Below are positions 34,880 through 47,660 of a stretch of DNA of 64,000 nt, one piece after another. Within the stretch, counting starts at the first letter, position 1. Every line of letters begins with the position of its first letter. This DNA comes from Apium graveolens. Its lineage: Eukaryota; Streptophyta; Magnoliopsida; Apiales; Apiaceae. The stretch covers positions 62,809,956 through 62,873,955 of the forward strand of contig NC_133653.1 of NCBI RefSeq assembly GCF_009905375.1, given 5' to 3'. The position numbers and the translations under genes were made by a program. The notes under the pieces were generated by a model. The model was not told the DNA's origin and did no database searches. It saw only the letters and a list, made by a program, of their open reading frames with translations.

Positions 34880-35392
34880 GAAGAATTTAGCATTCCTATT
34901 TCACCTACAAGTCTAGTGAAAGTTGCTTCATCCAAAGATTTAGTAAAAATGTCAGCTAATTGTTTTTTTGTTGGAACAAAAATGAGCTCAATGGTACCAT
35001 TTGCAGCATGTTCTCTAATAAAATGGTACCTTATATCAATGTGCTTTATTCTAGAATGATTAATAGATTAGCTACAATAGATATAACACTAGTATTGTCA
35101 TAAATAATAGGGATTTTGTGTAATACTAGGCCATAATCCATTCGCTGATTTCTAATCCAAAGCACTTGAGCACAACAACTTCCAGCAACTATGTATTCAG
35201 TCTCAGCTGCGGAAGTTGACACAGATTGTTGTTTCTTGCTATACCAGGATACAAGTCTTTGTCCAAGAAAATGACAGCTTCCACTAGTGCTCTTTATGTC
35301 AACCCTTCATCCAGCAAAATATGCATCCGTGTATGCAACAGCTTCGAAACCAGTTCCCTTAGGATACCAGTCCCAAGTTTGGAGTCCCCTTA
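34880..35392 (-). pseudogene. C2 RNase H remnant
   Basis: Minus strand from 35392 carries KGTPNLG, YTDAYFAG, STSGSCHFLG, LVSWYSKKQQ, AETEYIVAGSCCAQVLW and YDNTSVI, the copia RNase H series. Stops and frameshifts occur throughout. The catalytic region YTDA is kept, but the later part decays. The N-terminal connection to RT is missing because of insertion F and a local deletion. Confidence 0.88.
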
Positions 35393-36927
35393 TGTTAGTG
35401 TTTGTGCCCTAGAGACAACACTATGATGTTTTAGTTGAAGATATTAGGATTATTAATGTTTATGTTCTATCGATAATTCTCTTTATAATTAATTAATTCT
35501 TAATTTATTGCGATATAAATGTTAGATTAATAAATGTCCTTGGAATATGATATGCAATTCTATATCTCTAAGCACGTGACTTAGAAATGAGATTATGAGA
35601 ATAATGTCCCTAGTCAAGTATTATTATTAAGGGACAATAATAATGCATTAAGACCGGTGTCTTTGTTGACTGATGATCACATCTCATTGATCATAGGTAT
35701 AATGATACTAAAGTCAAAAACACAGGCAGATGTATATGTACATGATGCTGGACAGACCCGATGTGAGATTCTACATGCTTGTTGTATCATAAGTAATTCT
35801 CACAGTGATAATGATGTAATGGTCCTTAGACCTGAAGTCATTATATTTCTATACGAGAATTAATATACATTGATTACATTAAAATTATCCTTGACCGGGT
35901 AATGATAAAAGTGGACATTGGGTATATTTTGAATCGTATGAGAAATATGAATGATCTAGATGGGATTTAACCCTCCTATTTTAGGAGTGATATTATTGGC
36001 CTCTTGTGTGAGCTAGACTATGAAATGCGTGGCCACGCTCAAATATTGATTTGATAGTTTAGTCATTGATCAAGGAAACCTGGATTAAACATTGATGAGG
36101 ATGACACATTACATGCCTCCAGTTTAAACTATAATATGTGGTTAAAGGGATTATATTACATTGTACATTATTCACAAAAGGTTTAATCGATCACCGATTC
36201 AATTATTATTACTTGGGTAGCAATGATGTATTACTAGATGCCGCTCATTATTTACGATTTTAAATTAGATTTTAAATTCGTTGCCAATGTAATAATAACC
36301 TATAGGGTCACACACTAAGAATGCTTGAAGGATTATTTAATTTAAATTGGATTTAAATTATATTAAATTAATTCGAATTATTTATAATATTAATTAAATA
36401 TGACTTAATTAATTAGATAAATATTGATATTTGAATTTACTAATATTAATTATGAAATTTATTTGTTAAATAATTAAGTGAGACTTAATTATAATACAAA
36501 TAGGAATTTTGATTTAATAATAACTCATAATTAGTTAAGAGTTATAATTTGTTTTTCTACTCTCTATATCTTATCTCTTATGTGGCTGATTTTGTATGCA
36601 AGACTTTTACTAAAACCCTAGCCACCAAGAGAGAAGATGGAGAGAGCAAGAAAAAACGGGTTTGTGCTAGTACACATCCAATCCTTGAGTTCAAGCATTC
36701 GTGTGGATACCGATAGAGCGTAGATTGCGAGAGCGGGATGCATGGTGATTGAACAAGCTTTGGATCTCCATTATTCAACCAATTGGTAAAGCTTCTTAAG
36801 GTAAACAATCTGATCTACAAATTAAATATATATTTTTTGCATGGATCCTGCGGTGGGTCTCAAAAATTCTGATTTTTTACGTTTTTAATTACTGTTTATG
36901 TTGTGTTTATGTGCTCAAAACCCAACA
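35393..36927 (+). repeat. Element F: single LTR of another LTR retrotransposon
   Basis: TGTTAGTGTTTGTGCCCTAG... to ...CTCAAAACCCAACA, 1,535 bp, with TGTT/AACA ends and an adjacent tRNA-Met-like PBS at its right end. It is not related by eye to the other LTRs here. The interior is AT-rich (about 36330-36560). No second LTR is present. It separates the C2 RT and RNase H remnants. Confidence 0.75.
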
Positions 36928-36928
36928 A

Positions 36929-36939
36929 TGGCATCAGAG
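36929..36939 (+). other. Element F primer binding site
   Basis: TGGCATCAGAG, one mismatch to TGGTATCAGAG, one base after the LTR. About 20 further bases of F follow before C2 coding resumes near 36965, so F is truncated just inside its PBS. Confidence 0.7.
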
Positions 36940-36960
36940 TTACTTGAGATAAGTGTTTAA

Positions 36961-37547
36961 TTCATTTATGTGCTTGATATCTTGCACACAAACATGTAAC
37001 AAACATGGTGTCTGGTCTACTTGCAGTTAAGTACGGCAAAGATTTAATCATTCCTCTATAGCTTGAAATATCTACACTTTTGCCCTTCTTATCTTCATCC
37101 AACTTTGTAGCTGTAGACATAAAGGTAGATGCAGGTGAACAATCAACCATGCCAAACTTTTTTAATAGATCTTTGACATACTTAGTTTGGCTGATGAAGA
37201 TTCGATCACTTCTTTGACTGACTTGAAGTCCAAGAAAGTAACTCAATTCCCCCATCATACTCATTTCATATTCACTATGCATAAGCTTGGAAAATCTTTG
37301 ACACAGCTTTTCATTAGTAGAACCAAAGATAATATCATCCACATAAATTTGAACTAGGATCATATCATCACCATACTTCTTATAGAAGAGAGTCTTGGCT
37401 ATTGTTCCTCTAGTGAATCCATGTTCGATTTAAAATTCTGACAGTATGTCATACCAAGCTCTAGGTGCTTGTTTTAGTCCATAAAGAGCTTTGAGCAACT
37501 TGTATACAAAATTTGGAAATTCTGGATCTTCAAAACCAGGTGGTTGT
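36961..37547 (-). pseudogene. C2 reverse transcriptase, C-terminal part (split by element A)
   Basis: Minus strand from 37547 shows [30 protein letters not shown], the catalytic YVDDIIFGS (about 37330), GELSYFLGLQVSQ and FGMVDCSPASTFM, ending in CARYQA. One in-frame TAA (37430-37432) interrupts it. After CARYQA about 17 expected residues before KGTPNLG are missing and element F lies there instead. The N-terminal RT continues at 63866-64000, on the far side of element A. Confidence 0.93.
37543..37547. repeat. Target site duplication of A, left copy (GTTGT)
   Basis: GTTGT before the A 5' LTR; the same five bases follow the 3' LTR at 63866-63870. Confidence 0.96.
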
Positions 37548-39705
37548 TGTAATAACCCCAAAATTTTGAACTTTTTGTAACCCTTATGAATAGTGTTTTT
37601 GCTGATATTGCTGAATAAGAAAACTTTTCATGCCACACTATGTAGGGGTTCTTTTATTGTTATTCTGAGGTCGTATTAGTACTCTATATGATACATAAGT
37701 GTATGTAAAGATCGTCAGAATCCAAATTCGAACACTTTGATTTTTCCCGAAAATCCACCAGATACCGAAAGAATTGAGTATAAGGTAACAGGATAAAAAG
37801 GATTTAAATTCAAGGATTATAAGAGAGGATCATAAAAGGAATATAATGTATTGAGAAAGGTTAAGGAAACCCAAGTAATAAGATCCCGGGTATGATCCCT
37901 CAACCGATAAACGAAAAGGAAAGTTAAGCGAACCGTATAACAGATCAGCGGTCATTAGCCAAGTAATTAGAAGCTAATCAAAGAGGTTAGTGAGGATGAT
38001 GTCATCAAACCAATAAGAACAGGACAAGTGTGGGAGGATGACATAACAAGGTGACATAAGCATGACAAAGAAAAGTGTGTTGTTGGTTGATTAAGAACCA
38101 CACAAAAGTTACCATGGTAAAAAGTAATTAAAACAAATCAAAAGCAACCAACCAAGCAAAAAACAATTCAATTCACCAAAACACAAAGTTGACTTCTCTT
38201 TTCTTCATCAAAGCTCTCGGCCTCTCTTTGTTTTCAAGAAGAAAAAAACCAAAATCTAAAATCCAAGCCTTGTCAATTAGTGAGGTAATTATCTAATACT
38301 CCTTATGCATAGATATAGCTATCCTATAAGTTTGAGCTTCTAATTCATTCACAATCTCTTCCTAAAAATCATGGAAGAAGAGGGTGAATAGTGCTTTTCA
38401 AGAACTTAAATTTTTGTTCTTGAGTTTTTGTTTAGATTAAGCTTGGATAAGGACTTTTAAGGGTGATTCCAAGCTAATTACTTGATTCTCCACTCTCCAA
38501 GGAAGGTATAACCCCTCCAAACCCTAACTTTACTTGAGTATTAGGTTTAGTTTTGTTGTTATGGTTCATGAGAAGCATTATTCTTGTAGACTTAGAGATT
38601 GGTTGGTTTTATTATGTTTTGGAGTTGTAAATCTTGATGATTAGTTAATAAACTTAAGTAAACTCTTAGTTCATGATTGAGAAATAAGTATGAATTGGTA
38701 ATATTGAGTTTTTGGGGCTGTTGTAGTATGGTATGAATGGATTTTGGTTGTATGAATGAATTGTGGTTGATTGGTGGTTGGTTTGGAGTAGAATAAAATT
38801 GGTAATCGCGTAAACATAGCCGTCGTAATGTCCGATTTACTTTAGACTGTTTTTGCTCTTAACATTAGGACCCGAGAACTCCCTGTTAAATTTTGACCAT
38901 TGCTATGATTAGATAGTTCATGTTACGAGCTTCGTTTTGATATGTGGTTCGTTTGAATCCGATGTACGGTTTAGGAGAAACGACCGTTTTAAGTAACGGC
39001 GTTTCGCGAACGAACCATTACCCCTCACCTTACTTTGAAATATAGGTTAAAAACCTTAAAGGACTAATTGGAGTATGAATCATTTATTTAAAGTGTATTG
39101 GGGAGTTGGTAAGGCACTCGTGAAAGAATCGCCTTAAAACCCTTAATGGTTAATTTATTAAAAATGGTGGAGCCGAGGGTACTCGAGCGACTTAAGGGAA
39201 TCGTTGAGCGCAAAGCGAGTGTTAGAGTCTAATTGGTTAAAGTATAGATTCATAAGCGACTTTGGTTTAATTCCAACTTATATGTTGTTTATAGGTTACC
39301 AGACTCGTCCCAAGCCATTTGTCACCCCCAGTTGCCCAGGCAAGTTTTCTACCCGTTATACTGTTGTTGTGATGTATACATATGTATATGCATTATCTTG
39401 TGATAGATGCATGATGGTTAATTAGCAAATTCTTGCGATATATTGGAGCATGTGATATGGTATATATGCATGCCTGTTTCATAATCTTGATACATATATT
39501 TGTTGATTCAATTGCTTATAAGTTGCATAATACCTATGCTAGAGATAAGCAGTAGTTGCGTATACCCTTAGTATAGGGGACCTAAAGGTGAACATTTTTC
39601 TAAAACCGGGAGTCGATGTTCCCGAGTATATTATATATATATACTTATATATATATATTGATATAGTTTTCAAAACTATTAATCGAATAAGTTTTATTCG
39701 ATAAC

Positions 39706-39870
39706 TTTATTTTATTTAATGAATATTAGTTGAATATTCATTCGAGGACTTATGACTCCGTTTATTTTAATTAATGAATATTAGTTGAATATTCATTCGA
39801 GGACTTATGACTCCGTTTATTTTAATTAATGAATATTAGTTGAATATTTATTCAAGGACTTATGACTCCG
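39706..39870 (+). repeat. Three tandem 55-bp units in A 5' LTR
   Basis: Unit contains GAATATTAGTTGAATATTCA and GAGGACTTATGACTCCG. Copies start near 39721, 39776 and 39831. D has about four longer units and E has one. Confidence 0.88.
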
Positions 39871-40381
39871 TTTATTTACTAATTAATATTCTTTATTTTA
39901 TTAAAGAATAATGTTTCGATAAATCAAACTTATTTTTTATTATTCAAATTAAGATCATACTTCGTATAAGTATATCTTTGGCTATTTAATATCCATTTCA
40001 AGTATGAGTTTAAAAACTTTTACTTCAATTATTTTTATAAGGATTATCCTTATGGGAATATTATTTGAATAATAATATTCAGATATTTTCTAATATATCG
40101 GGACTGATTTATTTCATTAAATCAGCATTACTCCAAACATTCTTAAAAATGTTTTCGAGTCTTCAAAATTATTTTTAAAAGTTAGGGCGGATCCCAAAAC
40201 TCATTTTTATATTTAAGATCCTCCTTTCGAAGGGGATTTAAATACTCGCTCAAAACCTGAGGGATCCGGCTCTGTGGTGTATTTTATATTCGCAACGTGG
40301 TTGCTGTTTTGAGACAACAATTTGATTACTTGCCCAATATTCGGGAAGTTAGTCCATCTGATTGAGTCGGCATAAGCGACA

Positions 40382-40471
40382 GGCCGGGGTACGGTCTATG
40401 AAGGTGTAAGAGGCTGGGTGACAGTCCATCCACGCGTGAGTGGCCGGGTAACGGTCTAGCGCGAGGTCCGA
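40382..40471 (+). repeat. Three 30-bp GC-rich units in A 5' LTR
   Basis: Units begin GGCCGGGGTACGGTCTA, GGCTGGGTGACAGTCCA and GGCCGGGTAACGGTCTA at 40382, 40412 and 40442. Absent from the corresponding LTR position in D, so specific to A's subfamily. Confidence 0.8.
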
Positions 40472-40968
40472 ATACGGCCAGGGTTATGACCGGCAAGGAA
40501 TTCATCCATCTACAGTAGAAAAGGTTACTTATTCATATCTTTGCCTGATCAGCAAGATATCGGGTTTATGCCACAATTTTTTTCCTTTCCAAAAATTCAT
40601 TGGATGTTACAAACTCTGTTCATACTTTACATGACAGAGGTTTTCAGGAAATGTATAAGAGATATATATATGTGGATATATATATCGGGATTTAATGAAG
40701 TATCTCATAACTTCATTGTATTCAATAATATTTCAAAGATTTAATCTATTCAAATCTTATCTTGTAGTCTCATCTATGTGATGAACTGTCGAAAACTCAG
40801 TATACTTTGAACAATGGTAGTTCAAGTAGTTTTATAAATGATATAAGTATAGTGAAGCATTTGGTGACTTCATCCCTTATTTTTGCTTATATCCAGTAAG
40901 TAATTATCTTACACTTGATAAAGGATTTTAGTAAGTTATCCATTTAGATACTTGCATTATTGTTTACA

Positions 40969-40978
40969 CTATATATTA
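40969..40978 (+). promoter_or_regulatory. TATA-like box of element A LTR
   Basis: CTATATATTA followed about 22-30 bp later by CTCACTCTTGCTTT, a plausible start region. The same arrangement is at 63398-63407, and a related one exists in D. B is inserted 22 bp downstream. Confidence 0.45.
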
Positions 40979-40995
40979 TCTTGCGAGCTGTAATG

Positions 40996-41000
40996 CTCAC
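40996..41000. repeat. Target site duplication of B, left copy (CTCAC)
   Basis: CTCAC before B, repeated at 53609-53613. The intact 3' LTR of A has a single CTCAC at this position (63425-63429). Confidence 0.96.
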
Positions 41001-44000
41001 TGTGGCGTCCTCCAAACTCGGGTCTGATGTTTGGGGTCCACAACACATAATCAATATATAAACCTGTATATATAAAATATTATTTGTAATGACCCTGCTT
41101 TACATAACCACAGATCGCAATAGGTTAAAGTATGAAAACAAGCTACCACCTTAACTTTTATTACAACGTACCATATCCCAACTAATTTAATTTACAACTG
41201 ATAAAAAAATAAAAAATAAATAAAAAATTATTCTTCAACCATGCTTTCTCACTACTGCCATAAGCTTTTGCTAGCTCGATCAATCATAATCTGGAATCCT
41301 AGCTCGAACATTGAACTGGGAAATCTTGCTATCAACCGTATCCTTCTTAACTGTAAAATACATAAAAAAAAATTCGCAAGAGTGAGCTAACTAGCTCAGC
41401 AAGTCATATTATCAATAACTGAGGTTAAACAATAATAAACGAGGTGATTCAAAAGAATCAAGTTTCCTGTTAAACAGTCAATATAATTGGATATTCATTT
41501 CAAATTTTTAAAACCAAGGTTAGGCTGCTGATCAGTCACGAACTTGACCATCGATATGGTCTGACCACGAATCTGGTCCACACAAAGAAAACTATCCAAT
41601 TCTAAAGCATTTCAATATGATAAACAATAGAGTTCAATAAAACCAGATCATAATCAATAACCATAAAACATTTGTAAAAGAGCATGGTAAAAATTCATAG
41701 TTACCAAAAAGGGTATGTCAAAATACATAAAAGAAGTGGCCTCCAGCCGGTAGGATAATCGGATATTAGATGAATAGTATTTTTACAAGGTTTTAGTACC
41801 TTGATATCACAAGATATGGTTGAGTATAAAAGTTTCTGTATGTGTAAACAATTCTATTCCAGTGTTTGGTATATATGATGGATATATATTTGTGGAGTAG
41901 TATCTTATTTGTGTGGTTTAGTATCTGGTAAATCAACAAGAAATGGTTTACAAAGAATAAGGCTTACGGCTCAAAGATCAAATGTTGTGGCTCAGGTTCA
42001 AGGCTGAAGGATTCAAAATGTGTACAGTATAAAACAGAACTATTTTGGGTATTAACAATATGTCACAAGAGAATTTAGAAATATTTGCATTTTATTTTGA
42101 AAAAGGTTTAGAAATACTTGCCTTATTATAATCGATTTCAACTTCACTTGTACTTGTCTAATGACCCCATTCAACAATCACTCGTGTGTTTCTCTTATGC
42201 CTCGCTTCTATCCTCTGATCACTTGCGGTATTTTCTACATGTCAATTCTATTTTCTGATCACCTGCTTCTCTTTCTTACGCCTTGCTTACTCTGCTAGGC
42301 ATCATAAGTATCTATTAATATTTAACTCATACCATTTTATTCGACATACACTTCTATCTACCCTTCATTTTACTCAAATCCGATTAACGGATTGAAAGTT
42401 ACGCTATAAACAAGTAATCACCGAACATATAGACCGACAGTCAACCAACAAGTCACATGTAACACATAACACGTTAAATAATCAATGTCATCCCATTTAT
42501 AAAGAAGTCTCGGGTCATAAACAGGCTTTCGGTTACTTAAAATGATTTTTAAAACATTTTTCAGAATTAAAACGGGTCGTTGGATCAATTTTGGAGTAAT
42601 AAACAGGGTTCGGTTGGCCAATTCTGCTCCAAAATAATTTTAGAATAATTATCGAGCCTTGAAAATAATTTAGAATAATATTTTAAACCTCGAAACTATT
42701 TTTCGGAATTTTTAAATCATTTCTAAATAATTAAATCTAATTAAATAAGTAATTAAAATTAATTAATAATTAATTAAATTAATTAATCAATTAATTTTCG
42801 AATTAATTGACCAATTAATCAATTAAAATTAACTGAAATTAATTAACTAATTAATTCAGATTTATTTTTGAATTAAAAATAATATTCGGAATTAAAATAC
42901 TAATTTTTAGAATTTTCAGAAATTAAAAATGAATTTTTATAATAAAAATAAATAGGAAATATGATTTTTAAACATTTTTAAAACAGGAATCCAACTTTTG
43001 CAAACTCTGGAAAGTTCAGGGACTGAACTTCATCGTTTTCAAAAGTTGGGGTACTAAACTGCAATTTTCCAGCCCTTCGCCGGAAAACAGTCGGGTTCGC
43101 CGGAGAACTCAACTCCGGCTTCCTCCCACCACCACAAACTCCAGATTTAATCTATACTTCACAAGGAACACAACCATGCCATCAATTCATTCTAATCATC
43201 CCAGAATTAGCTGGAAAATGATCAAGAATCTCGCCGGTTTCCGGCGAGTTCGACGAAAACTTTAAAACCTAACTCCCTCTTTTACAGACCTCGTTGATTC
43301 ATGAAACTTATACGACTAGATTGCAAATTTCACAGAGAACACAACCCACTATAACACAACATCAATCTATCACAGAATAAGAAACCCCCAAATTTCAATT
43401 AAGAACATTCATACGGGTTATAAACCCTAATTTTAAAATTCGAAAATCAAACTCAAATTTGAACATGTTATTGAACTCCAAATCAGACGTATGACATATG
43501 AAAATCATCAGGAAAACAAGCTCTACAACATGCAATCATCAAATCATACAGACAATCATCCGAACAAAAAATCATATTTTTAATAATTTTAATTCGAAAA
43601 TAAATAAATTTTAAGAAAATAAACCTTTGGTTCTGCAGTGAAACAAAGCTCAGAATCTGATAAAACACTTCAAATCCTTCGTTTTGGTTACTCAAGCTTT
43701 GAAAACAGAGATCGGTAACGCCTTCGTTTTGCTGTTTGATTCTTAGAACAGTTTATGTAATTAGGGTTTTTTCTCTGAAAATTATAGAATTAACTATCTG
43801 CAAATGATTTTGATACGAAATAAAATACAGTAAAAGGCTATTTATAATTACGGAAAATTAGTATCCCGTTGGATTATTTCAGATATAAAATGGTACGTTT
43901 ATTTGTAAGAACTGATCCAAACGGTATCAGTTTTCGAGATAATTATCCAAATCAGTACAATTTGTACTTCGGTCTTGGTCTCAGCGCCTGGTTACACGTA

Positions 44001-44409
44001 TTACGAGGTGATAATTGTGATAGTTTAATAAAAAGCTCTCGTTTCTCGAAAATACGAGTTTTATTGATTTATCGAAACGAATATAAGTTTCGGGTTCTAA
44101 AAACGTAACAACGGATGACGTCGGTTGGTTCCCGTTTTTATAAAATAGATTTTAAATACTCGAAAAAAGATTTTAGAAATTTCAGATGATTCTTATAAAT
44201 CCATAAACCAATATAAAAATAATTAGGAAGATATGACAATTATCTATATTTTATTTTGGACATATAAAAATTAAAATACTCAATTAATATTATTTTTGAA
44301 TATCCAAGTACAGATAACATTTAACAATTAACTCATAGAATAGATACTGTACACACATAATAATTGTATAATAGCAAAAATAATTACACGATATATCTCG
44401 GATATTACA
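41001..44409 (-). repeat. Element B 3' LTR
   Basis: Plus-strand TGTGGCGTCCTCC... to ...CGGATATTACA, 3,409 bp. It is shorter than the other LTR because two blocks are absent (64 bp at the position of 50560-50623, 117 bp at 53167-53283). AT-rich AATTAA runs occupy about 42720-42960. Confidence 0.95.
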
Positions 44410-44422
44410 TCCTTCCCCCCTT
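44410..44422 (-). other. Element B polypurine tract
   Basis: Minus strand AAGGGGGGAAGGA next to the LTR at 44409. Confidence 0.85.
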
Positions 44423-44447
44423 AAAAGGATTCTGTCCTCAGAATCTC

Positions 44448-45790
44448 CTAAGAAAACAAATGAGGGTACTTTTCTCTCATATCACTTTCTAACTCCCTGG
44501 TTGACTCTTCAACCTTTGGGTTTCTCCACAATACTCTTACTAACTTTACCACTTTATTCCTCAATATTTTCTCTCTATTCTCTAGAATCTCTACCGGATT
44601 CTCTACATATGACAAATTTTCCTGAAGCTCTATTGGCTCATATTCTATTACATGCCTGGAGTCTGGATTATATTTTTTAAGCATTGATATGTGGAAAATA
44701 TTATGAATATGCTCCATGTGCGGAGGTAACGTTAACTCGAAAGCTATTTTGCCAACGTGCTTTAAGATTTCAAAAGGTCCGACATATCTTAGGCTCGGTT
44801 TTTCTTTCTTTCCAAACCTCGTTAATCCCTTCCACGGCGCTACTTTCAGTAGTACTAAGCTTCCTTCTTCGAATTCCATGTCTTTCCTTGATTGATCTGT
44901 TTATTTCCTTTGACGGTCTGGTACGGCTATCAATCTCTTCTGGATAACTTCAATAACTTCCTTTGTCTGCTGTACTAATTCAGGTCCAAGTATTTTACGC
45001 TCTACTGCTCCGTCTTAATACACTAGAGATCTGTATTTGCGTCCATAAAGGGCTTCTTAGGGTGACATCCCGATACTAGCGTGATAACCGTTGTTGCAAG
45101 CAAATCCTATCAGAGGTAAATGCTCGCCCCAATTTCCTTTGAAATCAATAGCACAAATACGTAATAAGTCTTCTATTGTCTAGATTATTCTTTCACTTTG
45201 GCCATCCGTCTCTGGGTGATAATCTGTACTCATATTCAATCTTGTTCCTAAACATTCTCGAAAACTCTTCCGAAATCTGGAATTAAATCTTGGATCTCGA
45301 TCAGATACGATAGACACAAGAATTTCATGACGAACTACAATTTCCTTCAAGCACCTATGGATCAACTTATCGAGCGAAAATCTTTCGTTAATAAGCAGAA
45401 AATGAGCTGGCTTAGTAAATCTATCCACTATAAGCCAAATGGCATCATGATTAGTTTTTGTGCTTGGTAACCCCAACTATGAAATCCATGGTGATATGCT
45501 CCCACTTCCACTCTGGAACTTCCAATGACTGTAACAATCCACTTGATCTCTGATGCTCTACTTTAACTCTGTTGACATATATAACATCTACTAATTCATT
45601 TTGCAATTCCTCGCTTCATATCTAACCACCTATAATTTCCTTTAAATCTCTATACATCTTGGTACTCCCTGAATAGATTGAATACCTCGAATTATGAGCT
45701 GCCTGTAAAATTTCATCCTTCAATTCCATCACTGGTGGAATCCAAGTTCTAGAAGAAAACCTAAGAATACCTTGATCGTCCTTTTTGCGT
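44448..45790 (-). pseudogene. Element B integrase and chromodomain, broken
   Basis: From 45790 on the minus strand: zinc-domain part ([17 protein letters not shown] near 45660-45700), the EWKWE.ITMDF-like segment with the first Asp (about 45490-45520), the open stretch 45476-45180 with [23 protein letters not shown] and YHPETDGQSERI (second Asp and Glu present), a region with ICAIDFKGNWGEHLPL, and the open stretch 44879-44448 with RYVGPFEILKHVGKIAFEL and the chromodomain-like end KVVKLVRVLWRNPKVEEST. Several stops separate these, so it is inactive. Confidence 0.9.
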
Positions 45791-45989
45791 GCACTATTCT
45801 TCCCATACTAAATGATTTATATCCTGATTCATTACCTCTTCCTGACACTTCTTTATCTTTTCTAACAATTCTGATTGAAAAGTTATACTTATACATTCTT
45901 ACTTCTTTTTGGATTATGCACTCTGACTTCCAATTCCAACTTCTAGAATTCCATAGATAATTCTTCTCGTACAGTCTCTATGTTCATTC

Positions 45990-46290
45990 TTTCTCCTTCT
46001 TGCTCATCTCTTGCCACTACATTTACTTTTCCTCGAGAGTTCATACTTCAACTCTTGTGGTCCGTATATATCTCACATCTTTCTCTATACTTATAATATT
46101 TCCCAATCTTTCAAAACGAATATTATTGTTGCTTTTAATCCCCAGTTATGAGTAGGGTACTTCTGCTCATAAGGTTTCAGTTGTCTGGATGTATATGCAA
46201 TAACTTTATTGTTTTGCGTCAACACACATCCTATTCCCTTACGAGAAGTATCACTATAAACTACCAAATCTCCCTGATGCTTTCAAAGTG
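45990..46290 (-). pseudogene. Element B RNase H remnant
   Basis: Minus strand [20 protein letters not shown] near 46200-46258 with the catalytic Asp, then a TDHKSLKY motif near 46050, after which about 100 bp of the family's sequence is missing before the LSRK motif. Confidence 0.82.
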
Positions 46291-47200
46291 ATAAAATAGG
46301 TGTTGTAACCATTCTTTCATTTAACTCCGCAAAACTTTATTCACCCTTCTCCATTTCATATAACCTTTTTGCTTTTCCTGGTTAACTTCATCTCGAATAT
46401 TACAACTTTCAAGAAATCTTGCACAAATTTCCAATAATAACCGGCCCATGATAAAACTTCTTACTTTTGTTGGTGCTTCTGGTCTTTCTTTATTCATACT
46501 ATCTTTAAATTTTCTGCTGAATCCCCTTTTGTCTCCTCCTTACTGACTGTCTATACTAAGAATTATACCTCCTGCCATTAAAGTTTTCACCTGTTAAACT
46601 CTTTTTATACCGCTTCTTTCTTCTTTGACTCCTCAGCTATCATTGTATAGGTTGCATGGTTCTTCTTACAAGTATATCTTATCCAAATTCTTCCTTCAAA
46701 ATTCTACTCATCAAATTTAAATATCACTGGTATATCAGTTCATCCCACTAACATTTCTAGAATTTTATAACAACAGTACTGAGTTCTAAAAATTATCTTT
46801 GATACGTCCATAAGTTAAATTTTCACTTGGTAATATACCCAGTCTCAAATCAATCTTATAAAAATACCTTGCTTCGTTCATTTAATTAAACAAATCATTG
46901 GTTCGAGATAACAGATATCTGCTCTTGAGAGTAACCTTGTTGAGCTTTCGCTAACATATAATCTCACACTTTCATCTTTCTTATTAACACATCGTGCTAG
47001 GGCACTTTAAGGGGTACGCTAGGTCCAGTTGCTTTTTCTTCTATTTATCTCCTACGTTTCCTCTGGTAACTTCTTTATTTTATCTAGTGCCATTCTGTGC
47101 GGGGCTTTGGACACTGGCTTCATTTCAGGTGCCACATCAATCATAAATACATTTTCTTTATCTAAAGGAAATATTGGTAACTCATTTGGAAACATATCTT
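46291..47200 (-). pseudogene. Element B reverse transcriptase remnant
   Basis: Decayed RT in several frames: ISKAPHRMAL-like start near 47090-47130, YKIDLRLG near 46840, FRTQY..YK.LEM near 46780 and AGYYWKFVQDF near 46430. The FIDD active-site motif is not recognisable. Confidence 0.7.
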
Positions 47201-47539
47201 GAGACTGTAAAATCTTCAAGTTCGGTTTGCTCCTGACTCTTATTTATAACCGCCATAGCACTTATATTCTGGTCGCTGTAATCTTAAATCATTCTTAACA
47301 AGTTCTTTACTTTCCTTTGTCCTTTAAACTTCTTCATGTTCTCATTTGGCGTCTTCAGAACTATCTTCCATCACGACGGTCTACCTGGGCATCACACTTG
47401 AATAGTTAATTCACTTCTTAGAATAATGTCAAATCCTCTTATCTCAAATGATATCCATTCTTCACAGCTTATTGCCAGAAATATCGATTCCGCCATTGGT
47501 ACTTACTTATTTAATAACTGCACGTTCTTAACTTGCTAT

Positions 47540-47660
47540 TCCTTTAGTCATAAACTTATTGATTCGACAGGATAATTCATCTTATCAATAAAACCTTGAG
47601 AGATATATGATCCAATTGCTCCCACATCTTTCAATACTTTAACACATAAGGTATCCGCAA
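47540..47660 (-). pseudogene. Element B protease remnant
   Basis: Minus strand VLKDVGAIGSYISQGFIDKM resembles the family's VLFDSGAT.SFIS..F..KL. The catalytic DSG reads DVG. Confidence 0.6.

Larger units (their letters stand above)
37548..41000 (+). repeat. Element A 5' LTR, part 1 (before nested B)
   Basis: Starts TGTAATAACCCCAAAATTTTG and aligns with 59981-63432 of the 3' LTR. Contains three 55-bp TGACTCC units (39706-39870), an AT tract (about 39632-39655), a GC-rich 30-bp repeat (40382-40471) and a TATA-like box (40969-40978). Interrupted at 41000/41001 by B. Confidence 0.96.

Noticed and set aside
35393..36927. Element F as an ordinary solo LTR
   Set aside because: A PBS-like site and extra bases follow the LTR, and flanking target duplication is not visible.
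42720..42960. AATTAATTAA-rich run as a MITE or origin
   Set aside because: Present equally in both LTRs of B without terminal inverted repeats or TSD of its own; simple low-complexity LTR sequence.
43869..44108. Open frame conserved in both LTRs of B (43869-44108 and 52972-53262)
   Set aside because: The second copy diverges after the 117-bp block, and no coding signature is seen; LTR duplication alone explains the repeat. Not excluded as a counterpart of the A/D/E LTR ORF, but no similarity was seen.
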